Source of the DNA: UBA6136 sp964344495
GTDB lineage: Bacteria; Pseudomonadota; Gammaproteobacteria; Methylococcales; Methylococcaceae
DNA: 15,341 nt
Direction: 5' to 3'
NCBI GenBank assembly: GCA_964344495.1
Contig: CAYFNI010000056.1
Coordinates: 1-15,341, forward strand
The translations under genes were made by a program, and so were the position numbers. The notes beneath the pieces were generated by a model. That model was not told the DNA's origin and searched no databases. It worked only from the letters and a program-made list of their open reading frames with translations. Positions 6,579 through 14,050 of the stretch are shown here, piece after piece; positions within the stretch are counted from its first letter, which is position 1, and each line of letters starts with the position of its first letter.

Positions 6579-8242
6579 TCAGGTCAGCAGGATCGCTTGC
6601 TCGCGGAGCCACTCCAGCATCTGCTCGGACGTCTCCAGACCCTCAGGGACGGCCAAGGCCGAGTTCAGCCCGTGCGGTACGTCGACGGCACAGAGGCAGA
6701 TCAGACCGGCTCGCTGCGCGTGGGCGGCGATCAGCGCGGCCTGGGCGGCATGGGTCGGATCGTCGATCACCAGCGCCGCGTGGCCCAGCGTGAACAGGGC
6801 ACGCTCGAGGGCGCAGGCCCGTTCGACCCGCGCAGGACCGGTCAGCAGCAGCGTGGTGGCGATCTGGCCAAAGCGCGCAGCGCGCTCTTCGGTCGTCACC
6901 GGACCCTCGGCCTCAGCCGCGTCGGACAGGCCAAGGATCATGCCGGCGCCGATGGTGACATTCGACAGCCGGTCAATGACGATGAAGGCGCCCGTACCTT
7001 TGCAAACGGTATACGGGTCGAATGCGATGGGTGCGCTCAGGGCGACTTCGCAGAGGCCGATCTCATTCAGCTGCAACTGGGCTGCGGCGTGATGCGCCTG
7101 GGTGTTGACGTCGATCCGGTAGCGTATCTGGGCCACCGAGCCGGTCACCGAGCGGGTGTTCTGCTTGATCAGATACTGGCGCCCGGGCGTTAGCGGGGCC
7201 TCCGTCATCCAGACGATATGGGCCAGAAAACGCGATTCCAGCAGCGGCAGATCATCGGGGCGCACCAGCATGTCGCCGCGACTGACGTCGATTTCGTCTT
7301 CCAGCGTCAGGGTGACGGCCTGCGGCGGGAAGGCCTCCGTCAGTTCGCCGTCGTAGCTGACGATGGAAGCGATCCGGCTGGTCTTGCGCGAGGGCAGGGC
7401 CATGACTGCATCGCCGGTGCGGAAGATGCCAGCCGCCACCGTGCCGCTGTAACCGCGAAAATCCAGATTCGGCCGATTGACGTACTGCACCGGGAACCGC
7501 GGGTTGACGAAGTTCTGGTCGTCGGCAATCTCGATCGTGTCCNNNNNNNNNNCGTGTCCAGCAACTCCATCAGCGGCTGTCCCTGGAACCACGGCATGGA
7601 CGGGCTGGGATTGACCACATTGTCGCCCTTGAGGGCGGACAGCGGCAGAAAACGGATGTCGTGCAGATTCAGTTTCTCTGCGAAGGCCAGATAATCGGCG
7701 CGGATGCGGTTGAACACCGCTTCGCTGAAGTCGACCAGATCCATCTTGTTGATGGCGACGACGACGTGGCGGATGCCAAGCAGGGATACGATGTAACTGT
7801 GCCGGCGGGTCTGCGTCTGCACACCGTGGCGGGCGTCGATCAGGATGATGGCCAGGTCGCAGGTCGAGGCGCCGGTCGCCATGTTGCGGGTGTACTGCTC
7901 ATGGCCGGGTGTGTCGGCAATGATGAATTTGCGGCGCGTGGTCGAGAAATAGCGGTAGGCCACATCAATGGTGATGCCCTGTTCCCGTTCGGCCTGCAGA
8001 CCGTCCATCAGCAGCGCAGGATCGAAATCGTCGCCGGTGGTGCCGAATTTCGCGCTGTCCTTGCGAATGGCAGCAATCTGATCCTCATAGATCATCTTGG
8101 AGTCATGCAGCAGTCGGCCGATGAGGGTGCTCTTGCCGTCATCGACGTTGCCGCAGGTCAGGAAACGCAGCAGTTCCTTGCGCTCATGCTGGGCGAGGTA
8201 TTCGTGGATGTCACTGGCGATCAGGTCGGATTGGTGTGCCAT
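6579..8242 (-). CDS. cysN: Sulfate adenylyltransferase subunit 1 (GTPase) with degenerate APS-kinase-like tail; split by an assembly gap
   Basis: CysN is the GTPase subunit of ATP sulfurylase; with CysD it makes adenosine 5'-phosphosulfate from sulfate and ATP. The G domain shows GNVDDGKST (31-39), DTPGH (110-114) and NKMD (165-168), followed by EF-Tu-like beta-barrel segments (FPVQYVNRPNLDFRGY; IDRLSNVTIGAGM). Ten Ns at 7543-7552 put the two halves in different frames. The same 7 bases border both sides of the gap; merging them gives LLDTIEIADD and one frame of 548 codons. The last ~116 residues (6582-6929) extend beyond E. coli CysN (475). They resemble an APS kinase (CysC) in ATTLLLTGP, LERALFTLGH and AGLICLCA, but lack the GxxGxGKS/T loop and end early. 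The ATG at 8242 overlaps the cysD stop by one base. Confidence 0.95.
7543..7552. other. Assembly gap of 10 Ns inside cysN
   Basis: A run of ten N interrupts cysN. CGTGTCC stands immediately on both sides (7536-7542 and 7553-7559). This suggests that two contigs overlap by these 7 bases and were joined with an arbitrary spacer. Removing 17 bases restores the reading frame. Confidence 0.95.
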
Positions 8243-9150
8243 CAGAAATAGCCCTCCTTCTTTTTCTTTTCCATCGAACCGGCCTGATCATGGTCGATCA
8301 GACGTCCCTGGCGTTCGGATGTCGTGGTCAGCAGCATTTCCTGAATGATGTCCGGCAGGGTGTTGGCGGTGGACTCGACCGCACCGGTCAGCGGATAGCA
8401 GCCCAGCGTGCGGAAGCGCACCATCTTCATCTCCGGCTGCTCACCCGGCTCCAGCGGCATGCGCGCGTCATCGACCATGATCCAGATGCCATCCCGCTTG
8501 ACCACCGGGCGCTCGGCCGCGTAATAGAGCGGCACGATCGGGATGTTCTCCAGATAGATGTATTGCCAGATATCCAGCTCGGTCCAGTTGGACAGCGGAA
8601 AGACGCGGATGCTCTCGCCCTTGTTGACCTTGCCGTTGTAGACGTTCCAGAGTTCCGGGCGCTGATTCTTGGGATCCCAGCGGTGGTGCCGGTCGCGGAA
8701 CGAATAGACACGTTCCTTGGCGCGGGATTTCTCCTCGTCGCGGCGAGCACCGCCAAACGCGGCGTCGAACTGGTACTGGTTCAGCGCCTGCTTCAGGGCC
8801 TCGGTCTTCATGACGTCGGTATGTTTTTCGCTGCCATGCGTGAAAGGGCCGATACCTTGAGCCACCCCCTCCGGATTGATATGGACGATCAGGTCGAAAC
8901 CGAGGTCATGGGCCATCCGGTCACGAAACGCGATCATCTCCCTGAATTTCCAGGTCGTGTCGACATGCAGCAGGGGGAAGGGCGGCTTGCCGGGGTAGAA
9001 CGCCTTCATGGCCAGATGCAGCATCACGGCCGAGTCCTTGCCGATGGAATACAGCATCACCGGTCGATCGAATTCGGCCGCCACCTCACGGATGATATGG
9101 ATGCTTTCAGCCTCCAGCTGCTTGAGATGGGTGAGTTTGTGTTCTTGCAT
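8242..9150 (-). CDS. cysD: Sulfate adenylyltransferase subunit 2
   Basis: CysD is the catalytic adenylyl-transferring subunit of ATP sulfurylase, working with CysN in sulfate activation. With the start at ATG 9150 the protein has 302 residues, the same as E. coli CysD, and the sequences agree from LTHLKQLEAESIHIIREV onward. The frame stays open upstream to 9327, but those extra residues look like translated leader. The PP-loop is MLYSIGKDSAVM (about residues 32-43). Other signatures are LLHVDTTWKFREM, FGGARRDEEKSRAKER, SNWTELDIWQYI and FRTLGCYPLTGAVES. It ends in SMEKKKKEGYF, as the family does. The cysN start overlaps its stop by one base, so the two subunits are coupled. The 133 bases between pyrC and cysD could hold a promoter; TAATAT on the minus strand is a weak -10 candidate. 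No cysH or separate cysC lies here. Confidence 0.98.
   Translation of the reverse strand: MQEHKLTHLKQLEAESIHIIREVAAEFDRPVMLYSIGKDSAVMLHLAMKAFYPGKPPFPLLHVDTTWKFREMIAFRDRMAHDLGFDLIVHINPEGVAQGIGPFTHGSEKHTDVMKTEALKQALNQYQFDAAFGGARRDEEKSRAKERVYSFRDRHHRWDPKNQRPELWNVYNGKVNKGESIRVFPLSNWTELDIWQYIYLENIPIVPLYYAAERPVVKRDGIWIMVDDARMPLEPGEQPEMKMVRFRTLGCYPLTGAVESTANTLPDIIQEMLLTTTSERQGRLIDHDQAGSMEKKKKEGYF
8252..8259 (-). promoter_or_regulatory. Ribosome binding site for cysN inside cysD
   Basis: On the minus strand AAGGAGGG lies within the last codons of cysD, about 9 bases before the overlapping TGATG stop/start. It supports coupled translation of cysN from ATG 8242. Confidence 0.65.
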
Positions 9151-9283
9151 GAGTGTTGAATCGATGGACAACCCCTGCGGGGCGTCGTTTGGCAGAGCAA
9201 ATAGATCGCGAATATTACCACAGGGCAGGCGCCCCACGGCCGCCTCGGGTGCCCCCGCGGCCAGGGATGGCGGCGTGCTGAGA

Positions 9284-10330
9284 CTAGGTGGAGCCCGGGT
9301 CCGCCAGTTGCCAATGCAGGGTTTCACCGGCCAGAAACGGCGTCAGGGTGTCGGTGCCGAATGCGCACTGTTCGGGTATACGCCACTCGGTCCGGCGCAG
9401 GGTGATCGAGTCAGGATTGCGCGGCAGCCGATAAAAATCTGCGCCATGATGGCTCGCAAAACCTTCCAGCCGATCCAGTGCGCCGACGGCATCAAACGCC
9501 GTGGCGTAAAGCTCCAGCGCCGCAGGTGCCGTGTAGCAGCCGGCACAGCCGCAGGCGGTTTCTTTCAGACCACGCGCATGCGGTGCGCTGTCGGTACCCA
9601 GAAAGAACTTAGGGCTGCCACTGGTGGCGGCGGTCAGCAGGGCCTGTCGATGCGATTCCCGCTTCAGGACCGGCAGGCAATAGAAATGGGGTCGAATCCC
9701 GCCGGCCAGCATCGCATTGCGGTTGAAGAGCAGGTGGTGCGCGGTGAGGGTCGCGGCGACCCCATCGCGGGCATCGCGCACGAATTCCACCCCCTCGCGG
9801 GTCGTGACGTGTTCCAGTACCACTCGTAACGCGGGGAATCGCTCGATCATCGGCGACAGATGCCGGTCGATGAAGGCTTGCTCACGATCAAAAATGTCGA
9901 TGTCGGCATCCGTCACTTCGCCATGCACCAGCAGCGGCACCTCTTCGGCCTGCATGGCGTCCAGCAATGGGTACAGCGCCTCGATTTGACTGACGCCAGC
10001 TTCGGAGTGAGTGGTGGCGCCGGCCGGGTAGAGCTTGAAGGCGATAACGCCCTCTGTCGCGGCACAGCGGCGGACCTCTTCGACCGTGGTCTGGTCGGTG
10101 AGGTACAAGGCCATCAGCGGCTCGAAGCGGCTGCCCTCGGGCAGGGCAGCCCGCAGACGCTGGCGATAGGCCAGTGCTGCATCCACCGAGACAACCGGCG
10201 GCTTCAAGTTTGGCATGATGATGGCGCGGCCGAATTGTCGCGCGCTATCGGCGATCACGTCGCGCATGGCGGCGCCATCGCGCAGGTGCAGATGCCAATC
10301 GTCGGGGCGGGTCAGGGTAAGAGCATCCAT
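9284..10330 (-). CDS. pyrC: Dihydroorotase, class II
   Basis: PyrC reversibly cyclises carbamoyl-aspartate to dihydroorotate in de novo pyrimidine synthesis; it is cytosolic and holds two zinc ions. The 348 residues fit the class II (E. coli-type) enzyme. The metal ligands are all visible: DWHLHLRDG with His13 and His15, the carbamylated Lys99 in FKLYPAGAT, His136 in LLVHGE, His174 in LEHVTT and catalytic Asp247 in GTDSAPH. The stretch CGCAGCYTAP near 260-270 is also typical. The ATG at 10330 follows the permease stop by 20 bases on the same strand, so the two may share a transcript. No strong ribosome binding site is visible. cysD lies 133 bases downstream. With dcd on the other strand, two pyrimidine-related genes lie in the window, but they are not in one operon. 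Confidence 0.98.
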   Translation of the reverse strand: MDALTLTRPDDWHLHLRDGAAMRDVIADSARQFGRAIIMPNLKPPVVSVDAALAYRQRLRAALPEGSRFEPLMALYLTDQTTVEEVRRCAATEGVIAFKLYPAGATTHSEAGVSQIEALYPLLDAMQAEEVPLLVHGEVTDADIDIFDREQAFIDRHLSPMIERFPALRVVLEHVTTREGVEFVRDARDGVAATLTAHHLLFNRNAMLAGGIRPHFYCLPVLKRESHRQALLTAATSGSPKFFLGTDSAPHARGLKETACGCAGCYTAPAALELYATAFDAVGALDRLEGFASHHGADFYRLPRNPDSITLRRTEWRIPEQCAFGTDTLTPFLAGETLHWQLADPGST

Positions 10331-10350
10331 GAGCTGATCTTGAATGGGTT

Positions 10351-11835
10351 TCAGGAAGATTGACGGCGGAAAGCGGACGCGGCGGCGTGCTCGGCAGCAA
10401 CACGAGCGGCATGACGGCGCCGGCGCTGAAGATGATACGGATCACGGCGGATCTTGCCGAAATAGACCCCTGCCAGCAGCAGAAACCAGATCGGCAGAAT
10501 CAGCAGGGCGACCCGCGTCTGGGGATCCAGCGCCAGCGCGACCATCAGGAACACGAAAAACAGCAGTACCACGCCGGTCATCAGGTAACCCGCAGGCATG
10601 CGGAATGTCGCCCGGGCGTGGGCCTCCGGGCGCCGCCGCCGGTAAGCCAGATAACACAGCAGAATCACTGTCCAGACGTAGATGAACAACAGCGAAGCCA
10701 CGGAGCCGACGGTCTGGAAGGCGTCCATGACCGAGCCGCCGCTGGCCAGCAGCGCGGCGGCGGCCAGCAGCAGGATGGCAGCCAGCAGTAATCCGTTGAC
10801 GGGTACGCCGCGGCGCGACAGCTGCCCGAACAGGCGCGCGGCATCCCGGTGCCATGACAGGCCGTAGAGCATGCGCGAGGTCGAGTAAATACCGCTATTG
10901 GTCGATGACAGGGCCGAGCTGACGACGACGAAATTGACGACCGAGGCTGCGCCGGCAAAGCCAACCATGGAGAACATGCCGACAAAAGGGCTGCGATCGG
11001 CTGGAATGCTCGGCCACGGCGTCACCATCATCAGAACCAGCAGGGTGCCGATATAGAACATCAGAATCCGCATCGGGATGGTGTCGATGGCCCGCGGCAT
11101 GACGTGTTGCGGATCCTTGACCTCTGCTGCAGTCGTGCCGACGATTTCCATGCCGACAAAGGCGAACACGGCGGTCTGAAAGCCGCCTAGCAACCCGGCC
11201 ACACCTTTCGGAAACCAGCCGCCGTGCGACCACAGGTTAGTGATTGAGGCCTGATGGCCTTCGGGTGACACGAAGCCGGTGGCGACCAGCGACAGGCCGA
11301 GGCCGATCAGGCACACGATGGCGATGATCTTGATCAGCGCGAACCAGAACTCGACCTCGCCGAACGCCTTGACCGTCAGCAGGTTGATGGTCAGCAGCAC
11401 GGCCACCGAGACCAGCGCGGGAACCCAGGTCGGCAGGTCAGGCCACCAGAATGAGAAATAGCCGGCGATGGCGATGACTTCGGCAATGGCGGTCACGATC
11501 CAGGCGAACCAGTAGGACCAGCCGGTCGCGAAGCCCGCCCAGGGGCCGAGCAGGTCTTCGGCACAATCGGCAAAGGATTTGTAGGCCAGGTTCGACAGCA
11601 GGAGTTCGCCCATCGCGCGCATGACGAAAAACAACATGAAGCCGATCACGGCGTAGACCAGGACGACTGCAGGTCCGCTCATGGCAATGGTTTTGCCGGA
11701 GCCCATGAACAAGCCGGTCCCGATGCAGCCGCCGATGGCGATCAGCTGGATATGGCGGCCTGAGAGTTCGCGCTTCAGGCCGGCGGGGGCCGGCTGATCG
11801 GTCGTCTGTCGGAGCGGGGACGGGTGCGTCGTCAT
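10351..11835 (-). CDS. cycA: APC-family amino-acid permease, CycA-like
   Basis: The 494-residue inner-membrane protein has about 12 hydrophobic helices and belongs to the amino acid-polyamine-organocation (APC) family. It follows E. coli CycA, the D-serine/D-alanine/glycine:H+ symporter, through most of its length: RHIQLIAIGGCIGTGLFMGSG early on, then FFVMRAMGELLLSNL, YKSFADCAEDLLGPWAGF, FGEVEFWFALIKI, WFPKGVAGLLGGFQ, FVGMEIVGTTAAE and STSRMLYGL. The GCIGTG segment of helix 1 is the substrate-binding bend of APC carriers. The C-terminal tail is long, basic and alanine-rich compared with CycA. Substrate specificity is inferred from similarity; a broader neutral amino-acid range is possible. 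The ATG at 11835 has no clear ribosome binding site. The gene sits between the metalloprotease (61 bases upstream) and pyrC (20 bases downstream). Confidence 0.88.
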   Translation of the reverse strand: MTTHPSPLRQTTDQPAPAGLKRELSGRHIQLIAIGGCIGTGLFMGSGKTIAMSGPAVVLVYAVIGFMLFFVMRAMGELLLSNLAYKSFADCAEDLLGPWAGFATGWSYWFAWIVTAIAEVIAIAGYFSFWWPDLPTWVPALVSVAVLLTINLLTVKAFGEVEFWFALIKIIAIVCLIGLGLSLVATGFVSPEGHQASITNLWSHGGWFPKGVAGLLGGFQTAVFAFVGMEIVGTTAAEVKDPQHVMPRAIDTIPMRILMFYIGTLLVLMMVTPWPSIPADRSPFVGMFSMVGFAGAASVVNFVVVSSALSSTNSGIYSTSRMLYGLSWHRDAARLFGQLSRRGVPVNGLLLAAILLLAAAALLASGGSVMDAFQTVGSVASLLFIYVWTVILLCYLAYRRRRPEAHARATFRMPAGYLMTGVVLLFFVFLMVALALDPQTRVALLILPIWFLLLAGVYFGKIRRDPYHLQRRRRHAARVAAEHAAASAFRRQSS

Positions 11836-11861
11836 GGGGCAGAGATCTCGTCACAGGGCAT

Positions 11862-11876
11862 CAGGCAGAGCGCCTG
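11862..11876 (-). other. Short hairpin between the protease gene and cycA
   Basis: CAGGC and GCCTG form a 5-bp stem with a 5-base loop, between the protease stop (11897) and the cycA start (11835). It is the only structure I see in this 61-base gap and lacks a T-tract, so termination here is doubtful and read-through is plausible. Confidence 0.25.
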
Positions 11877-11896
11877 CTGGGCGTTAAGGGCAAAGG

Positions 11897-13501
11897 TCAG
11901 GGCGCGAATCCGGCAACGATGGGCGCGGTCAGTCGCAACGTGCTGGCCACATCCGCGGCGCCGGGCTGGCCGATGGCGATGCCGCAGGCGAAACCGAAGC
12001 AGTCGTGCAGTTCGGGGTTGGCATAGAGTCCGGCTTCCGGATCGATATAGCTCATGATGTCGCCAAAATGGCCCGGCAGTCCGTACCCGAACGAGTAGGG
12101 AAAATGCCCGGCCACGGCCGCGTGCGGGCGATCGTGGGCCGCGCCCAGCAGATGACCCAGTTCATGGGCCAAGGTGTAGTTGGAGCAGTAATAGCCACCG
12201 GCGCGGCCGTCACTGACCACGGCATAGGACAGCGCCGGCGAAAGCACGGTGGCATTCGACCCATTGACCCAGGCTTCACCGCAACTGGACGTTGCGCTGC
12301 TGGCCGAGAATGGATGCACCAGCATCACCAGGTCGGCGGCATGGCGCTCCCTCAGCGTTTGCACCTGGTCAAAGGCGGCCTGCTGGGTGCTCAACTGCAC
12401 CAGCAGTTGATGATTGTCGCCCTGGGCGGCCTGTGCGAGACGTTCCACGCCGGCCAACTGCAGGCTAACGCTGATGCGGCTGTCCAGCAGCGCCTGATTG
12501 GCCAGCGCGAGCAGGAGGTTCAGGCGGGTTTCATCGTGACCACTGGGGGTCAGGCCGCTGGCCGGGAGCAGCAACAGAACATTGATCCGGGTCTGCTGAG
12601 CGGCCGTCGCCGGGGAGGGAAGAGCGCCGGGTCCGGCGGCGCCTATGGCCTGCGCCGGTCCCGCGCCGGCCGTGATTGTGGGCGCGGCGGGTGGCGCCAG
12701 GAAGAACGGCGGCGAGGCATCCTGATCCAGACGGCCCGGCAGCAGGCCACTGGCTTTAAGGTCGATCAGCCATTGGCCGGTGGCATCGGATTCGACCAGA
12801 TACAGCCCGTCGGGTGTATTGATCTGGCCTTCGACCTGGGCAGCGTCCGTCAGCGTGAGCAAGGTGCGTGAGGCCAAGCCGGAGTTGGCTTCGCTGAGGC
12901 GGGCCGCCCAGGTCGTATCGCCATTACGGTGTGCCCAGGTCTGATCATGGCGCAGGAGGAATGTGCCGCGGGGCAGGTTGAGCGTCACGTCCGCGCCCTT
13001 GCGCATCGCGCGCAATCGCTTTACCGGAATGTCGATCGGATACACCGACTGGGTCGGATACCCCGCGTAACGGGCCGGCAGCGCGCGGGGCCGTTTGCGG
13101 TAGGTGATCAGGGGCTTCCCCCTGTGGCTGTCGCCCGCATCCTGTCCATCGCCGTTGCGCCCGGTGATGTGGACCGTCGTCAGACGGCCATCGGCGCCAT
13201 AGGTGCCGATCCAGTTATAACCCTTGAGCAGGACCGGGATGTCGGCAGCGCGCGGTGCGGACCCAGACGGAGGCTGCACGGTGTCGCGACCGAGGTCGGC
13301 ATCCACGGTGAAGCGGATGCCGTGCTGACTTTCCAGTTCACGCCCCAGCGTGGCCAGTGTTTGAAGCGAGCCGGCCCGGCGCTCTGCCGCAAGGCTCAGG
13401 GTGGCGTAACCCGCCAGTAGCAGCCCGCCCAGCAGGCTCAGGCAGAGCCATGGCGAGTGGCCGCGCTGGGAGTGTCGCTGCGGGTATGGCCGTGGGTTCA
13501 T
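11897..13501 (-). CDS. Secreted reprolysin-like zinc metalloprotease
   Basis: The 534-residue protein starts with a basic stretch and a hydrophobic segment (about 18-38, ending LSLAAERR), which fits a signal peptide or membrane anchor. Residues about 44-110 resemble a short secretin/TonB-type (STN-like) module: a QTLATLGRELESQHGIRF segment, then LLKGYNWIGTYGADGRL. Residues about 130-260 look like the pro-region of bacterial M12B-like proteases (GDTTWAARL, INTPDGLYLVES). A proline/alanine-rich linker follows, then the catalytic domain (about 305-534). Its zinc site H446-E447-L-G-H450-L-L-G453-A-A-H456-D457 and Met-turn methionine M483 (DIMSYI) are complete, as in metzincins. Cysteines in SSCGEAW, YYCSNY and HDCFGFACG could form disulfides outside the cytoplasm. 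It starts 30 bases after gcvH. The substrate is unknown; the protease fold is clear, the N-terminal assignments less so. Confidence 0.85.
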   Translation of the reverse strand: MNPRPYPQRHSQRGHSPWLCLSLLGGLLLAGYATLSLAAERRAGSLQTLATLGRELESQHGIRFTVDADLGRDTVQPPSGSAPRAADIPVLLKGYNWIGTYGADGRLTTVHITGRNGDGQDAGDSHRGKPLITYRKRPRALPARYAGYPTQSVYPIDIPVKRLRAMRKGADVTLNLPRGTFLLRHDQTWAHRNGDTTWAARLSEANSGLASRTLLTLTDAAQVEGQINTPDGLYLVESDATGQWLIDLKASGLLPGRLDQDASPPFFLAPPAAPTITAGAGPAQAIGAAGPGALPSPATAAQQTRINVLLLLPASGLTPSGHDETRLNLLLALANQALLDSRISVSLQLAGVERLAQAAQGDNHQLLVQLSTQQAAFDQVQTLRERHAADLVMLVHPFSASSATSSCGEAWVNGSNATVLSPALSYAVVSDGRAGGYYCSNYTLAHELGHLLGAAHDRPHAAVAGHFPYSFGYGLPGHFGDIMSYIDPEAGLYANPELHDCFGFACGIAIGQPGAADVASTLRLTAPIVAGFAP

Positions 13502-13531
13502 CGCGTTACCGCTGTGGTCTGGAACCTGCGT

Positions 13532-13921
13532 TCAGGCGTCTGCTGCCTCAACGTCACGATAGCCCGCCGCATTCAGCAGGCCTGCGACATCGTCGAGGTT
13601 GTCCGGCTGCAGACGGATCAACCAGGCCGCATAGGCATCTTCATTGAGTTGCTCCGGCGCCTGCGTCAAGGCTTCATTGATGGCGATTACGGTGCCGGCC
13701 ACCGGCGCATGCACGTCGGACGCAGCCTTGACGGATTCGACCACGATGATCGGCTTGCGGGCGGCAACCTTTTGGCCGACCTGCGGGAGTTCGATGAAGA
13801 CCAGATCGCCCAGCGCTTCCTGGGCATGATCGGTGATGCCGACGGTCAGGGTGCCATCGGCTTCGACTCTGACCCATTCATGGCTATCGGTGTATTTCAG
13901 TTCGGCGGGGGTGTTGGACAT
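13532..13921 (-). CDS. gcvH: Glycine cleavage system H protein
   Basis: GcvH is the lipoylated shuttle protein of the glycine cleavage complex. It carries the aminomethyl group from the P protein (glycine decarboxylase) to the T protein. In many bacteria it also takes part in lipoate transfer. The protein has 129 residues, as in E. coli. It begins with the family pattern YTDSHEWVRVE and GITDHAQEALGDLVFIELP, and the lipoyl site is Lys65 in VVESVKAASDV. The tail LNEDAYAAWLIRL is also typical. The ATG at 13921 is fixed by a strong AGGAGA ribosome binding site; the longer open frame to 14008 is leader. gcvT and gcvP are not next to it, so gcvH appears detached from the usual operon. Hairpins in the 130-base leader may regulate it, but no glycine riboswitch is recognisable. 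Confidence 0.98.
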   Translation of the reverse strand: MSNTPAELKYTDSHEWVRVEADGTLTVGITDHAQEALGDLVFIELPQVGQKVAARKPIIVVESVKAASDVHAPVAGTVIAINEALTQAPEQLNEDAYAAWLIRLQPDNLDDVAGLLNAAGYRDVEAADA

Positions 13922-13925
13922 GCAA

Positions 13926-13931
13926 TCTCCT
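13926..13931 (-). promoter_or_regulatory. Ribosome binding site for gcvH
   Basis: AGGAGA on the minus strand lies four bases before ATG 13921. It selects this start over in-frame codons further upstream. Confidence 0.7.
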
Positions 13932-13935
13932 GAGT

Positions 13936-13997
13936 GTGGGTTCTGACCCCACCAATGCCCCATGGAGCTGAGCCGCTGGGGGCATCGGCGAAAGCCG
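13936..13997 (-). promoter_or_regulatory. Structured gcvH leader with three hairpins
   Basis: Three inverted repeats stand in a row: GTGGG/CCCAC (13936-13940 with 13948-13952), ATGCCCC/GGGGCAT (13955-13961 with 13979-13985) and CGGC/GCCG with a four-base loop (13986-13997). The first ends about 5 bases from the gcvH ribosome binding site on the transcript. They could regulate gcvH translation or end transcription from the channel gene. None has a T-run. Confidence 0.35.
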
Positions 13998-14050
13998 TTG
14001 CAGTTCAATCCTAGGGTATCACGGGTGCCGGGCGCAGCCAGCCCTGAACG

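Noticed and set aside
6579..8242. cysN as a frameshifted pseudogene or as two separate genes
   Set aside because: The frame change coincides exactly with the N-run, and the duplicated 7 bases at its edges explain it.
8236..9159. Plus-strand open frame of 307 codons covering cysD
   Set aside because: It is a shadow of cysD, whose identity is certain over its full length.
8242..9327. Longer cysD with an extra 59 N-terminal residues
   Set aside because: The upstream residues do not match the family and look like translated leader; ATG 9150 gives exactly the usual 302 residues.
12005..12871. Plus-strand open frame of 288 codons within the metalloprotease gene
   Set aside because: The opposite frame holds the complete HExxHxxGxxHD site and signal segment; the plus-strand product is Gly/Gln/Arg-rich without domains.
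13922..14050. Glycine riboswitch before gcvH
   Set aside because: The leader has hairpins and a CGCCGATGCCCC phrase loosely like part of the aptamer, but the other conserved parts and the tandem layout are missing, and the space is short.
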